This document shows, one piece after another, positions 25,375 to 34,550 of a DNA stretch of 64,000 nucleotides. The DNA is taken from the NCBI GenBank assembly GCA_017744605.1, contig JAGIAZ010000003.1, positions 1-64,000 on the forward strand, written 5' to 3'. The position numbers were made by a program, and so were the translations under genes. The notes under the pieces are model-generated. The model ran no database searches, was not told where the DNA came from, and was given only the letters and a program-made list of their open reading frames with translations. Position 1 is the first letter of the stretch, and each line of letters opens with the position of its first letter. This DNA comes from Sphingobium sp. (lineage in GTDB: Bacteria; Pseudomonadota; Alphaproteobacteria; Sphingomonadales; Sphingomonadaceae).

Positions 25375-25923
25375 TCAGCTCGTCTTGGCGGGCGGCGCGC
25401 CGGGATTAGCCGACTGGGGGCCGACGAAGTTGGGGATGAACTGCTTGTGGCACTCGTCGCAGGCCTCATCGAGCTCGCCGCCGACCGCGAAGAAAGCGTC
25501 CTTGTCATGCTTCTCGGCGGCGGTTGCCGCCTTGAGCGCGAGCGCACGGACGCCGGCCACGGCCGCGTCCCATTTGGGATCATCGATGCGCCGGCCCGGC
25601 ATCAGCAACAGGTTGGTCAGTTCGGCCAAGGTCAGGGCGCCGCTCTCCGCCTCTTCCCATTCCTTGTCATCCTTGGGGAAGAGCGAGCGTTCGCCCTTCT
25701 CGTCGGCGACGAAACCCTGCCAGCGCCAGACGCCCTCGCCGCCATTCTGCATGACGTGGCCCATGAACTCCTTCATCGGGAGTCGGGCGAAATCGGCCGG
25801 CAGGTGGCTGCCGTCCCCGGACGCCGTGGTGGCGGCGGGCGCCGCTGCATTGCCCTGCGTGGCCTTGGTGCCGCATGCGCCGAGCAGCAGGACCGCAATC
25901 AGAACGCTTTTCGACATGCGCAT
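25375..25923 (-). CDS. Lipoprotein with C-terminal haem-binding CxxCH motif (cytochrome c'-like)
   Basis: 182 residues from ATG 25923, with GAGAGG upstream. The signal peptide ends in the lipobox LLGAC. The mature part is mostly helical, with a single CDECH motif near residue 160, close to the C-terminus, followed by KQFIPNF. A C-terminal CxxCH in a helical protein is typical of class II cytochromes (cytochrome c'), though a four-helix assignment is inferred. It is arranged in tandem with a related lipoprotein gene upstream. Electron-transfer or gas-binding roles are possible. Confidence 0.65.
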   Translation of the reverse strand: MRMSKSVLIAVLLLGACGTKATQGNAAAPAATTASGDGSHLPADFARLPMKEFMGHVMQNGGEGVWRWQGFVADEKGERSLFPKDDKEWEEAESGALTLAELTNLLLMPGRRIDDPKWDAAVAGVRALALKAATAAEKHDKDAFFAVGGELDEACDECHKQFIPNFVGPQSANPGAPPAKTS

Positions 25924-25995
25924 ATCAGGCACCTCTCTGTTTCATTGCGGAGGCTTCCCGCCCCCGGTTCATAGCATCTTCTGCCGGGCGGCTCG

Positions 25996-26580
25996 TCAGT
26001 TTGTCGATTTCGGGAATGGCGGCGGCTCGTCGGTGCCCCAGAAGGGCTCGTGGCAGCCGTCGCAAACCTCGTCCATCTCGCTGCCCACGGCATAAAGCAC
26101 GGCAACGTTCTTGCTCGCGGCCGCCTGCTTGAGCCTGGCGGTCGCATCGAGGAGGAGGCGCGCCTTGGTGACGAACTGGTCCGGATTGGCCCGGATCCGC
26201 CCTTCGATGGTCTTGGCGTTCACCGCATCCCAGTCCTTGCCCGCCGGGCCGACCTGGCCGACGGCCTGCTCGCCCATGATCGGCGTGCCCTTGGCCGTTA
26301 CTTCGATATCCCTGGCATGATCGATCAGTTCCTGCGCCCGCTCGTTCATGAGCGCGCTGGCATCGCCGATCTTCTTCCAGTCGTCGTTGGACAGCTTGGC
26401 CGGGTCGAGCGCGTCTCCCTTGTCGTTATAGGCCTTGCTCATCATGCCCCAAATGGCTTCGGCATTGGGCTCCATGACGAGCGCCATCGTCTCGTTGATG
26501 GTGTGCGGGGCCTTCTTTTCCGCCTGCTGGCAGCCGGTCAGCCCCAGCAAGGCCATCAGAACAATCCCGCTCGCCCGCAT
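25996..26580 (-). CDS. Lipoprotein with C-terminal haem-binding CxxCH motif, tandem relative
   Basis: 194 residues from ATG 26580 (MRASG), with GAGAGG 9 bp upstream. It has the lipobox LTGC at about residue 17, a helical mature part and a CDGCHEPFW motif near residue 176. The order of features (lipobox, helices, one C-terminal CxxCH) is the same as in the next gene, and both share SE-MDE-x-CDxCH / GELDEACDECH. This suggests a duplicated pair of membrane-anchored cytochrome c'-like proteins. There is a 72 bp gap to the next gene. Confidence 0.65.
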   Translation of the reverse strand: MRASGIVLMALLGLTGCQQAEKKAPHTINETMALVMEPNAEAIWGMMSKAYNDKGDALDPAKLSNDDWKKIGDASALMNERAQELIDHARDIEVTAKGTPIMGEQAVGQVGPAGKDWDAVNAKTIEGRIRANPDQFVTKARLLLDATARLKQAAASKNVAVLYAVGSEMDEVCDGCHEPFWGTDEPPPFPKSTN

Positions 26581-26640
26581 CGCCAAACCCTCTCAAATCG
26601 TCGCGGCGTATAGTAGTGGACCGAGTCAACCGGGCAAGCA

Positions 26641-26673
26641 AAAAGGGCGGCGCAATCACTACGCCGCCCTTTT
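26641..26673 (-). terminator. Rho-independent terminator after rplS
   Basis: Perfect 12 bp inverted repeat AAAAGGGCGGCG / CGCCGCCCTTTT with a 9 nt loop and flanking A and T runs. It lies 37 bp past the rplS stop codon on the minus strand and closes the rpsP-rimM-trmD-rplS gene set. Confidence 0.9.
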
Positions 26674-26709
26674 CTGAAACCGTTTCGTAACGCCGGTGAA
26701 ACCCGAAAA

Positions 26710-27078
26710 TCAGGCCTCTTCGCGGACGTCGCGCCGCTCGGCGATACGAGCGCGCTTGCCGGTGCGGCCGCGCAGATAATAGAGCTTGGCGCGACGCACG
26801 ACACCCTTGCGGACGACCGTGATGCTCTCGACGTTCGGCGAATAGAGCGGGAAGACACGCTCGACACCCTCACCGAAGCTGATCTTGCGAACCGTGAAGT
26901 TCGAGCCCATGCCCCGGTTCGAACGCGCGATGCACACGCCTTCGAACATCTGGACGCGGGTGCGGTCGCCTTCGACGACCTTCACGCCGACGCGCAGCGT
27001 GTCGCCCGGGCGGAACTCCGGAATATCCTTGTTGATGGCGGCAATCGATTCCGCCTCGATGGTCTGCAGCAGGTTCAT
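26710..27078 (-). CDS. rplS: 50S ribosomal protein L19
   Basis: 122 residues, normal for L19. The family signature [22 protein letters not shown]-type N-terminal barrel and [24 protein letters not shown] are intact. L19 lies at the 30S-50S interface. It follows trmD by about 40 bp and is followed by a strong terminator, the usual end of the rpsP-rimM-trmD-rplS operon. Confidence 0.98.
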   Translation of the reverse strand: MNLLQTIEAESIAAINKDIPEFRPGDTLRVGVKVVEGDRTRVQMFEGVCIARSNRGMGSNFTVRKISFGEGVERVFPLYSPNVESITVVRKGVVRRAKLYYLRGRTGKRARIAERRDVREEA

Positions 27079-27120
27079 TTGGCCTGTCTTTCTTCGTCTC
27101 GTGTGCGCACCAGAGGCAGG

Positions 27121-27825
27121 TCAGTCCCGAACGCCCCTATAGCGCTCCCAGAGGTCCGGCCTGCGTAGCCGTGTATCGTCTTCCGCCCGGCGTTTCCGCC
27201 ATGCCGCGATCTTCGCATGATCCCCCGATCGCAACACTTCAGGGATCATGCGCCCTTCCCACTCAGCAGGTCGGGTATAGTGGGGATATTCGAGGAGACC
27301 GTTCTCGAACGACTCCTCATCCCCGCTTGAAGCCGCGCCCATTACGCCGGGAAGCAGCCGAATGCAAGCGTCCAGCGCCAGTAAAGCGCCGATTTCTCCG
27401 CCTGAGAGGATGATATCGCCCATCGAGACCTGCTCGATCTGCGGCCGCGCCTCGAACAGGCGCTCATCGAACCCCTCGAAGCGACCGGAGAGGATGGTGA
27501 CCCCGGGGCCGGCGGCAAGATCGCGGATGCGCGCCTGCGTCATCGGGACGCCGCGCGGGGTCATGGCGAGGATCGGCAGGTCGGGGCGTTGCGCAACGGC
27601 GTGATCGACCGCAGCGGCGACCACATCGGCGCGCAGCACCATGCCGGCGCCGCCCCCGGCCGGCGTATCGTCGACGCTGCGATGTTTGTCCGTCGCGAAA
27701 TCGCGGATCTGGATGGGCTCGCAGGACCATTTGCCCTCGTCAAGTGCGCGGCCCGCCAGGCTGACACCCAGCGGCCCGGGGAACATCTCGGGATAGAGCG
27801 TGAGGATTTGCGCGGCGAAGGTCAT
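27121..27825 (-). CDS. trmD: tRNA (guanine-N1-)-methyltransferase
   Basis: 234 residues from ATG 27825 ([20 protein letters not shown]). The SPOUT-fold trefoil-knot landmarks are present: [11 protein letters not shown] and [19 protein letters not shown], then the C-terminal [13 protein letters not shown]. TrmD methylates G37 of tRNAs reading CNN codons and prevents +1 frameshifting. It is separated from rimM by an extra methyltransferase gene, unlike the standard operon. Confidence 0.97.
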   Translation of the reverse strand: MTFAAQILTLYPEMFPGPLGVSLAGRALDEGKWSCEPIQIRDFATDKHRSVDDTPAGGGAGMVLRADVVAAAVDHAVAQRPDLPILAMTPRGVPMTQARIRDLAAGPGVTILSGRFEGFDERLFEARPQIEQVSMGDIILSGGEIGALLALDACIRLLPGVMGAASSGDEESFENGLLEYPHYTRPAEWEGRMIPEVLRSGDHAKIAAWRKRRAEDDTRLRRPDLWERYRGVRD

Positions 27826-27900
27826 GGGGTGCCTGCGGTGACCGATCCGCGCGCGCTTGGCAAGTCGCGCGTCAGCTGCCGCGAAGCGAGGAAGCGCGCT

Positions 27901-28881
27901 TCAGCGCGCCTTGTTCGCGACCAGGATCAGGAATTCGCCGATCGTCTTGCCGGTGAAGAAGCTCCGGCTCACGCTCTGCTTGAGCGCGGCGAGATCGAAG
28001 GACGGCGGCGCGTGACCTCGTGTCCGAGCAATGTCGCTGGACGCCTTCGACATGAAATCGAGATCATGCGGACCCCGGACACAGAATGCCCGCGCATCGG
28101 GCAAGCCGTTTTCGCGGACCAGCCGGGCCAGCGACTGCGCCGTGAACAGGCAGAGATGACGGGGCGTCTCCAGCCCGCGCCAGTCCGCGCCGAAGGTCGC
28201 ATGGCCGGCGGCCTGGAAATTGGGCGTAATCATGACGAGCCGGCCACCGGGCGCCAGCAGCATGGCGAGACGGGTCACGACCCGCGGCAGATCGGGCAGA
28301 TGCTCGATCACATTGTCGAGCAATATGCCCTCGAAGCGGCGATCGTCGAGCCGGGCATCGAACACGTCCATGACGTGAACCTCCGCGCCCTCGACGCGCG
28401 ACGCTTCGGCGATCGCTTCGGCGTCGAAATCGATGCCGACCGCCTTCCACCCGGCGCCGACCGCCTCGCGCAGAAAGCCGCCCGATCCGCAGCCGACGTC
28501 GAGCAGCGTGCCGGGCGTCATGCCCGCGAAATGATGGAGCTCGGTCTGGAAGAGGTGCCGCCATCGCGGCAGCAGCGCCGCGAGCAGCCGCTTCGTGCGC
28601 GGAAAACGCGGCGCGAACGGGATCGGCGGCAAGGGGCTGTTATCGCCGCGCTGCTCGCCATGGGTGTGATAGGTCTCGTAGAGCCGGCCGAGGCTCTCCG
28701 GCAGCGGCAGCGGGTCGATCCAGCCGCTCGCGCAGTCCGGGCTGTCGCAGCGGCGCAGCGACCAGACGCCCGGCGAACCGAAAAGAGGATCGCGCAGATT
28801 CTGATAGAGCAGCGCGCCCGCGCTCCCGCAGAGCGGGCAATCCGGCGCCGGCCGGGACAAAATGCCCTCATTGTCGATCAT
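27901..28881 (-). CDS. Class I SAM-dependent methyltransferase with N-terminal zinc-binding motif
   Basis: 326 residues. Two cysteine pairs near the N-terminus (CPLCG and CDSPDCASGW) suggest a small zinc site. The central Rossmann methyltransferase domain has motif I LLDVGCGSGGFLREA, then GIDFDAEAIAEAS and LLDNVIEHLPD. The C-terminal part is an extension of uncertain role. This pattern is common among sugar or small-molecule methyltransferases. It lies between rimM and trmD on the same strand, an unusual insertion into a translation operon. The substrate is unknown. Confidence 0.82.
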   Translation of the reverse strand: MIDNEGILSRPAPDCPLCGSAGALLYQNLRDPLFGSPGVWSLRRCDSPDCASGWIDPLPLPESLGRLYETYHTHGEQRGDNSPLPPIPFAPRFPRTKRLLAALLPRWRHLFQTELHHFAGMTPGTLLDVGCGSGGFLREAVGAGWKAVGIDFDAEAIAEASRVEGAEVHVMDVFDARLDDRRFEGILLDNVIEHLPDLPRVVTRLAMLLAPGGRLVMITPNFQAAGHATFGADWRGLETPRHLCLFTAQSLARLVRENGLPDARAFCVRGPHDLDFMSKASSDIARTRGHAPPSFDLAALKQSVSRSFFTGKTIGEFLILVANKAR

Positions 28882-28970
28882 GAGCCGATCCCCACCGCTC
28901 GCGTCCGGTCACTGCTAGCAAGCGAGTCCGCAAAGGCAACCGATTCGCGCGCAATCGCCGCTTTATGCGG

Positions 28971-29453
28971 TCATTCGATGAAGGCGGCGGCGATGACGGC
29001 GCGTTCCGCCTCGATCTGCACGACATGAATCGGCACCATGAAGCGCTTGCCGTCCGGCTTCTCGATCTCCAGAATGTCGCCCGCGCCGAAATTCTCGACA
29101 AGGACGACCGTGCCGACCGGCGCGCCGGCATCGCTGACGCACGGCAGGCCTATGAGGTCGCAATGATAATATTCGCCGGGCTCGAGCGGCGGCAGGGCCG
29201 AGCGCGGCACTGTGAGCACCACGCCGCGCAGCGCCTCGGCCTCGGTGCGGCCGGCGACTTCGGCAAAGCGCGCGACGGCGCCGTTCGGTCCGGGGCGGAC
29301 CGACTTCAAGGTCAGTGTCCGCGTGCCGGCACTGAACGTCTTGTAGCGCTTGAGGCTCTCCGGCCCGTCGCCGAAGAGCTTCAGGCGCAGTTCGCCCGCC
29401 ACGCCATGCGCGCCGATGATGGCGGCGAGCGTGACAGGGCGATCATTGGCCAA
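28971..29453 (-). CDS. rimM: Ribosome maturation factor RimM
   Basis: 160 residues from TTG 29453, 3 bp after the rpsP stop codon. The N-terminal RimM barrel begins VTLAAIIGAHGVAGELRLKLF and the C-terminal PRC-barrel contains GEYYHCDLIGLPV-like residues and VVLVENFGAGDILEIE. RimM assists assembly of the 30S head with S19. Tight spacing after rpsP indicates cotranscription. Confidence 0.96.
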   Translation of the reverse strand: MANDRPVTLAAIIGAHGVAGELRLKLFGDGPESLKRYKTFSAGTRTLTLKSVRPGPNGAVARFAEVAGRTEAEALRGVVLTVPRSALPPLEPGEYYHCDLIGLPCVSDAGAPVGTVVLVENFGAGDILEIEKPDGKRFMVPIHVVQIEAERAVIAAAFIE

Positions 29454-29456
29454 GGC

Positions 29457-29939
29457 TTAGCCTTCGGCCTGCTCTTCGGCGGCTTCGGCAGCAGGTGCTT
29501 CGGCAACGGCTTCCTCAGCGGCAGCGTCTTCGGCAACCGGCTCAGGCGCCGGCGGCGGAGCCTTGGCAGCTTCCTCGGCGGCCTTCTTCGCCTCTTCGGC
29601 CTCGGCCAGCTTGGCGGCCTTGTCCTCGGCGCGATCCTTGGCCTTCTGACCCGGCTCAGCCTTGTTGGGGTTGTTGCGGGCCGCGCGCTCCTTGACGCCG
29701 GCGGCGTCGAGGAAGCGGGCAACGCGGTCGGTCGGCTGGGCGCCGACGCTCACCCAATGCCTGGCCCGCTCGACATCGAGCACGACGCGCTTCTCATCGG
29801 TCTTGGCGAGAAGCGGGTTGTAGCTGCCGATACGCTCGATGAAACGGCCGTCACGGGGCGAACGGCTGTCGGTCACGACGATCTTGTAATAGGGGCGCTT
29901 CTTGGAGCCGCCGCGCGACAGACGAATGCTGGTTGCCAT
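29457..29939 (-). CDS. rpsP: 30S ribosomal protein S16 with extended C-terminal tail
   Basis: 160 residues, about twice the usual S16 length. The first 80 or so residues are standard: [33 protein letters not shown], and [19 protein letters not shown]. The rest is a low-complexity tail dominated by Ala, Glu, Lys and Pro. Such tails are frequent in alphaproteobacterial S16 and probably disordered. The gene opens the rpsP-rimM-trmD-rplS cluster and follows ffh on the same strand. Confidence 0.97.
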   Translation of the reverse strand: MATSIRLSRGGSKKRPYYKIVVTDSRSPRDGRFIERIGSYNPLLAKTDEKRVVLDVERARHWVSVGAQPTDRVARFLDAAGVKERAARNNPNKAEPGQKAKDRAEDKAAKLAEAEEAKKAAEEAAKAPPPAPEPVAEDAAAEEAVAEAPAAEAAEEQAEG

Positions 29940-29983
29940 ATGAACTTACCTTACCTTTCTAAACTTGTTCAAACCGTTAGAAG

Positions 29984-31471
29984 TCACTTTTTCCTGAAAT
30001 TCTGAAATCGGGGCGGCATGCCGCCGGGCAGACCGGGAAGCCCTCCCCCTGCCCCGCCAAGCGCACCGAGATCGGGCATGTCGCCGCCGCCCAAGCCTCC
30101 AGCACCGCCGCCGAGCAGGCCGCCAAGGCCTCCGCCGCCGCCGAACATCTTGGCCAGCCCCTTGAGTCCGCCCATCTTCTTGAGCTTCTTCATGGTGGTC
30201 TCCATATCCTTGTGCATCTTGAGCAGCTTGTTCACGTCCTGCACCTGGAGACCGGCGCCCTTGGCGACACGGATCTTGCGCTTGGCATTGAGCAGTTCGG
30301 GGTGGTCGCGCTCCTTCTGGGTCATGGAGCCGATCAGCGCATCGAGATGGATCAGAGTCTTGTCGCCCACGCCGGCCGCGGCCATCTGTGCCTGGGCTTT
30401 CTTGAGGCCGGGGATCATGCCGGCAAGCATGCCGAGGCCGCCCATCTTCTGCATCTGCTGCAGCTGCGTGCGCAGATCGTTGAGATCGAACTTGCCCGCC
30501 GCCATCCGCTTGGCGAGCTTTTCGGCGTCCTCGGCCTGAATGGTCTCAGCCGCCTTCTCGACCAGGCTGACGACGTCGCCCATGCCGAGGATACGCTGCG
30601 CGACACGCGCCGGGCGGAAAGGCTCGAGCGCATCGAGCTTTTCGCCGACACCGGCGAACTTGATGGGCTGACCAGTGACCGCACGCATCGAGAGCGCGGC
30701 GCCGCCACGGGCATCGCCGTCCATACGGGTCAGGATGACGCCCGTGAGCGGCACCTGCTCGGTGAAGCTCCTGGCGACGTTGACGGCGTCCTGGCCGGTC
30801 AGGCTGTCGACGACGAGGAGGATTTCGGCGGGATTGGCGACATCGGCCACCGCCTTCATCTCGTCCATCAGCGCCTGATCGACATGAAGGCGGCCCGCCG
30901 TGTCGAGCATCAGCACGTCGAAGCCCTGCAGCTTCGCCGACTGCAGTGCGCGCCGGGCGATCTCGACCGGCTGCTGGCCGGCCACGATCGGTAGCGTCGC
31001 CACATCGATCTGCCCACCCAGCACGGCAAGCTGCTCCTGCGCGGCCGGGCGATTGACGTCCAGCGACGCCATCAGCACCTTCTTGCGGTCCTTTTCGCGA
31101 AGGCGCTTGGCGAGCTTGGCGGTGGTCGTCGTCTTGCCCGAGCCCTGCAAGCCGACCATCATGACGACGGCAGGCGGCGTGACATCGATCAGCAGGTCGG
31201 AGGCGTCGGCACCGAGCGTCTCGGTGAGCGTGTCGGAGACGATCTTGACGACCATCTGGCCCGGCGTGACCGAGCGCAGCACATCTGCGCCGACCGCGCG
31301 GTCGGTCGCCTTGTCGACGAACTCGCGCGCGACCGGCAGTGCGACGTCCGCTTCGAGCAGGGCGATTCGCACCTCGCGCATCGCGGCGCGCACATCCGCC
31401 TCCGAGAGCGCACCACGCCCCCTGAGCTTGTCGAATACGCCGCCGAGCCGATCGCTCAGACTGTCGAACAT
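29984..31471 (-). CDS. ffh: Signal recognition particle protein (Ffh/SRP54)
   Basis: 495 residues. The N domain is followed by the GTPase domain with GLQGSGKTTTTAKLA (G1), LDTAGRLHVD (G3), TRMDGDARGGAALS and FAGVGEKLD. The methionine-rich M domain (about 330-440) follows. The C-terminal tail is glycine-rich (repeated GGLGG). Ffh binds signal sequences of membrane proteins and the 4.5S RNA. The ffh-rpsP-rimM order is common. Confidence 0.98.
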   Translation of the reverse strand: MFDSLSDRLGGVFDKLRGRGALSEADVRAAMREVRIALLEADVALPVAREFVDKATDRAVGADVLRSVTPGQMVVKIVSDTLTETLGADASDLLIDVTPPAVVMMVGLQGSGKTTTTAKLAKRLREKDRKKVLMASLDVNRPAAQEQLAVLGGQIDVATLPIVAGQQPVEIARRALQSAKLQGFDVLMLDTAGRLHVDQALMDEMKAVADVANPAEILLVVDSLTGQDAVNVARSFTEQVPLTGVILTRMDGDARGGAALSMRAVTGQPIKFAGVGEKLDALEPFRPARVAQRILGMGDVVSLVEKAAETIQAEDAEKLAKRMAAGKFDLNDLRTQLQQMQKMGGLGMLAGMIPGLKKAQAQMAAAGVGDKTLIHLDALIGSMTQKERDHPELLNAKRKIRVAKGAGLQVQDVNKLLKMHKDMETTMKKLKKMGGLKGLAKMFGGGGGLGGLLGGGAGGLGGGDMPDLGALGGAGGGLPGLPGGMPPRFQNFRKK

Positions 31472-31813
31472 CGCGTCACCTCACAAGCGGCGCAAGCCGC
31501 GGAAAACCGGCTCTTCGGCCCTGCCACCATGGCGACAACGGAAAACGCGCCGGCGGGCGAAACCTCGCCGGCCAGCGTCGATCCCCAATGCCGAACCATG
31601 CAGCATTTCCAGGACTGTCAGAGCGCCCGGTGAGACGGAACACCGCCCTCGGACGCGGCGCGCATAGCCCAGCCTCACCTCAAAGGCAAGAAAGGGCGCC
31701 GATCGGGTCCATAGGCCGGGAACAAATCCGTTCGATAACGAGATGAAAACCTTGTCACCGTTAGACCGATTGCCAGTTTCATGCGACGGTGGTTGCTGAT
31801 AGGAATAATTCCC
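31472..31813. other. Gene-free stretch between divergent ffh and epsI
   Basis: 342 bp with no supported coding sequence. Two GC-rich hairpins lie on the ffh side: GCGGC-GCAA-GCCGC (31487-31500) and a perfect 7 bp stem GCCGGCG / CGCCGGC (31549-31572); they would be in the ffh leader RNA. No T run follows either, so they are not obvious terminators. The 4.5S RNA tetraloop/purine signature was looked for and not found. The rest presumably holds the two divergent promoters. Confidence 0.5.
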
Positions 31814-32524
31814 ATGTCCCAAACGGTTGATCAGCCCGAAAACCCCGAAAGCCCGACCGGGCTTTCCCGCCGCCACATACTCATGGGCGGGGCCATGCTC
31901 GCCGTGGCCGGCGCAGCCTATGCGCGCATGCCCAAGCGCCGCTTCCAGAACATCGACGACAAGACCTTCGAAGCGATGTTCCCGAAGAACTTCGGCAAAT
32001 GGCACACCCTGCCGTCGAGCGAATTGATCATGCCGCCCGAAGGCGACCTGACCGCCAAGCTCTACCAGCACATTCTCACGCGCACCTATGTCAATGATGC
32101 AGGCCAAGGCGTCATGTTCCTGGTCGCTTACAATAGCGAGCAGGTGAACAACGTCCAGGTTCATCGCCCGGAGATCTGCTACAAAGCCAGCGGCTTCGAC
32201 ATCCAGGACAGCAAGCCTTACGATATCCAGGTGAGCAAGGATCAGGTCATCCCGGCGCGTCTGGTGCGTGCGGAGCGCGTCTCGCGGGCCGAGAATATCA
32301 TCTACTGGACGCGCATCGGCGACGACTTTCCGCAGAGCTGGACGCAGCAGCGCATCGCGATGACCAAAGCCAATCTCGAAGGCTTTTATGCCGACGGCCT
32401 GCTCGTGCGCGCCTCGGTGATCGACAATGACGAGAGCAAATCCATCGCCGTGTTGTCGAGCTTCCTGCAGGAACTGGTGCAGAACAGCCCGCCGCAGGCG
32501 CGCTACATCGCCTTCCGGGCCTGA
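31814..32524 (+). CDS. epsI: Exosortase-associated protein EpsI (V-type)
   Basis: 236 residues from ATG 31814 (MSQTVDQ). A twin-arginine-like segment SRRHILMGGAMLAVAGAAYA at about residues 18-37 serves as signal or anchor. The EpsI (DUF3485) domain follows, with NVQVHRPEICYKASGF as the conserved core and later WTRIGDDFPQSWTQQR. EpsI is the usual partner of exosortases in polysaccharide/PEP-CTERM systems. It is convergent with the exosortase gene, ending about 38 bp from it, rather than in the same operon. Confidence 0.88.
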   Translation: MSQTVDQPENPESPTGLSRRHILMGGAMLAVAGAAYARMPKRRFQNIDDKTFEAMFPKNFGKWHTLPSSELIMPPEGDLTAKLYQHILTRTYVNDAGQGVMFLVAYNSEQVNNVQVHRPEICYKASGFDIQDSKPYDIQVSKDQVIPARLVRAERVSRAENIIYWTRIGDDFPQSWTQQRIAMTKANLEGFYADGLLVRASVIDNDESKSIAVLSSFLQELVQNSPPQARYIAFRA

Positions 32525-32561
32525 TCCCTATCTTTAAACCGAAAGCGGCTCGCGCGGTAGC

Positions 32562-33488
32562 TTAGCTTGCCTTCTGTGCCACCGCTTGTGCCGCTGCCAC
32601 GGGACCGTTGGCCGAGGACTTCAGATTGGGCCAGATCTTGCCGACCAGATGGTCGAGCAGGAAGATCGAGATCAGCGCCGTCATGAAGGTCGTCATGCCC
32701 GCAAAGTCATGCAGAAAGCCCTGCGCGATCGCCTCGCCGCCATAATAGGTCAGCAATACGAGGAACATGATGCGCACGAAGTTGGCGAAGATCGCCACCG
32801 GCGCCACGGCCACGAACAGCAACATCGCATAGCGGAAATTGGCGTGGTGCCGCAGATAGACGTAGAAGAGCGAGATGGCGGACAGCGAGATGAGCGAGTT
32901 GAGGCCCGAGCAGGCGTCCGCTACGAAAAGCTGATACTGGCCGATCTGGATGGTCACGCCTTCCTGCGCGATCGGATAGCCCAGATGGTAGAGCAGGCTC
33001 ACCGACCAGCCGGACAAGGCCACCTTCAGCGGATTGGTGACGGCCGCAACGATGGTGTCCGGCGGCGGGAACATGAACAGCATGTAGAACAGCGGAAACC
33101 ACAGCACGGTCAGCGCACGCCGCCCGATGAAGCTGAACAGCGTCAGGACCAGCAGGCCGTACATGACATAGCCCTCAATCTCGACGATCGCGCTGACGCG
33201 AGCGATATAATAGAGCGCCAGCAGGGGGATCAGAGCGAGCAGGACCGTTCGGGTCGGCGCCGGTTTGGCGAAAGGCCGCGCATGCTTCCATTCGCGCACC
33301 AGCAACCAGAGACCGGTCGCCAGCACGATCGGCCCGTGCGCGCCCTGCTCGGTCGACCAGCTGTCCTGGCTGACGAGCAGCATCGTCGGCACGAAAACGG
33401 CCAAGGCACCGGCGAGAAGAACCGGATTGGCCAGAATCCACTGGATCAGGGCACTTTTCGACCACTCAGTCGTGCTGGAATTTGTCAC
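32562..33488 (-). CDS. xrtV: Exosortase (XrtV-like)
   Basis: 308 residues from GTG 33488, with AAGGG upstream. About eight transmembrane helices. The exosortase/archaeosortase catalytic triad can be read: Cys in VADACSGLNSLIS, Arg in NFVRIMFLVLL, and His in GFLHDFAGM. The enzyme cleaves or transfers proteins bearing PEP-CTERM-type signals; the PEPxxWA protein at 22132 is a probable substrate. Assignment to the V type rests on the sphingomonad context and the neighbouring EpsI. Confidence 0.9.
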   Translation of the reverse strand: MTNSSTTEWSKSALIQWILANPVLLAGALAVFVPTMLLVSQDSWSTEQGAHGPIVLATGLWLLVREWKHARPFAKPAPTRTVLLALIPLLALYYIARVSAIVEIEGYVMYGLLVLTLFSFIGRRALTVLWFPLFYMLFMFPPPDTIVAAVTNPLKVALSGWSVSLLYHLGYPIAQEGVTIQIGQYQLFVADACSGLNSLISLSAISLFYVYLRHHANFRYAMLLFVAVAPVAIFANFVRIMFLVLLTYYGGEAIAQGFLHDFAGMTTFMTALISIFLLDHLVGKIWPNLKSSANGPVAAAQAVAQKAS

Positions 33489-33607
33489 TGCAACCCTTGT
33501 CCCGCCCCAAAATGTCCGGCCTTATTGGCCAAGTTGAGTTAACAGCCGGTATTTATACGCGATAGAGACCATATCTTCGGCCCGCAATATCCGGCCAAAG
33601 CGTTTGT

Positions 33608-34414
33608 TCAACTCCACCAATAAGCGATGGCCCGCATTTCAATGCTGACGCGCGGCGTCGCATCCGGCGGGCTCAACGGATCGTCGAACGCGACATGCGG
33701 CATGAGGCGCGCGACCCCCATCTCGCTGTCATGCGTCTTGAAAACGATTGCCTCGTCCGCCGTCAGATCGGGATACCAGCACCAGCGGTGCCCCGGATCG
33801 TGCGCCACCACATAGCCCTCGAACGACCAGTCGCCCTTGGGGCTGTCGAAGACGGCGTCCGCCAGGATGAGCTCATTGCCGCGCACGGTCCGCGCATCGC
33901 ACAGCGCGAGCGGCACATCCTGCGGCGCGGGCGAGAGGGCGCGCCAGACATTGTAATGCGCCGCGCGCCGGAAAGGCCGCCCCTCGGCACGGCCTTCGGC
34001 AAACTGCCGGCCGGTCGCATCGCTGATGTCGACATGCGCGAAGCGCGCAGGATGGCTATTGTCCGACGACCCCGCTTTTCCGCCCCGCTCTGAAAAGCGC
34101 ATGATCGGCGGACTGTTGCAAAAGACGGCATCCGCGCCGGAAACGCTCTTCACCAGCTCCGCGATTTCGGGGCAATGCATCTGCGCAGCGGCATCGCGAT
34201 CGGCAAAATCGGTCACGGCGCTCTTGTGATCGACGAGGATGAAGCCCTCGACATCGAGGCTGGTCGGCTGGCCGCGCATGCCATGGATCGGCATCGTCCG
34301 CGCATCGATCACCACGGTATCGCGGCTGTGATCATTGGCGAAATAGCGAGGGCGCTCGGGCTCGCGGGCCGAGTAGTTGATCGTGATCGCGTCGCGCGCG
34401 CCTGATTGAGGCAT
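33608..34414 (-). CDS. CmcJ/NvfI family non-haem iron oxidoreductase, paralog A
   Basis: 268 residues from ATG 34414 (MPQSGARD). The family pattern is visible: an N-terminal DITINYSARE-like strand, FAHVDISD with likely metal-binding His and Asp (near residue 140), NVWRALS, and the C-terminal HDPGHRWCWYPDLTADEAIVFKTHDS with HVAFDDP. CmcJ takes part in cephamycin 7-alpha-methoxylation and NvfI is a fungal 2-oxoglutarate dioxygenase; the reaction here is unknown. A second family member lies at 45523-46362. Confidence 0.8.
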   Translation of the reverse strand: MPQSGARDAITINYSAREPERPRYFANDHSRDTVVIDARTMPIHGMRGQPTSLDVEGFILVDHKSAVTDFADRDAAAQMHCPEIAELVKSVSGADAVFCNSPPIMRFSERGGKAGSSDNSHPARFAHVDISDATGRQFAEGRAEGRPFRRAAHYNVWRALSPAPQDVPLALCDARTVRGNELILADAVFDSPKGDWSFEGYVVAHDPGHRWCWYPDLTADEAIVFKTHDSEMGVARLMPHVAFDDPLSPPDATPRVSIEMRAIAYWWS

Positions 34415-34550
34415 GGGGGCGTCCTCTCCGGTTCCGTCCCCGCGTAGCGGTTCGGCGCGCGCGAGAAAAGAGCGCACCGGCTGGACAGCGAGGAAAAAGC
34501 GCGTCTTTAATGCGTGATCGGAGGCCAATGGGCTGGGGGAGCGGACGAGC

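Noticed and set aside
31472-31813. 4.5S (SRP) RNA gene next to ffh
   Set aside because: The conserved GGTCAGG...GGAAGCAGCC core of SRP RNA was not found; only simple GC hairpins are present.
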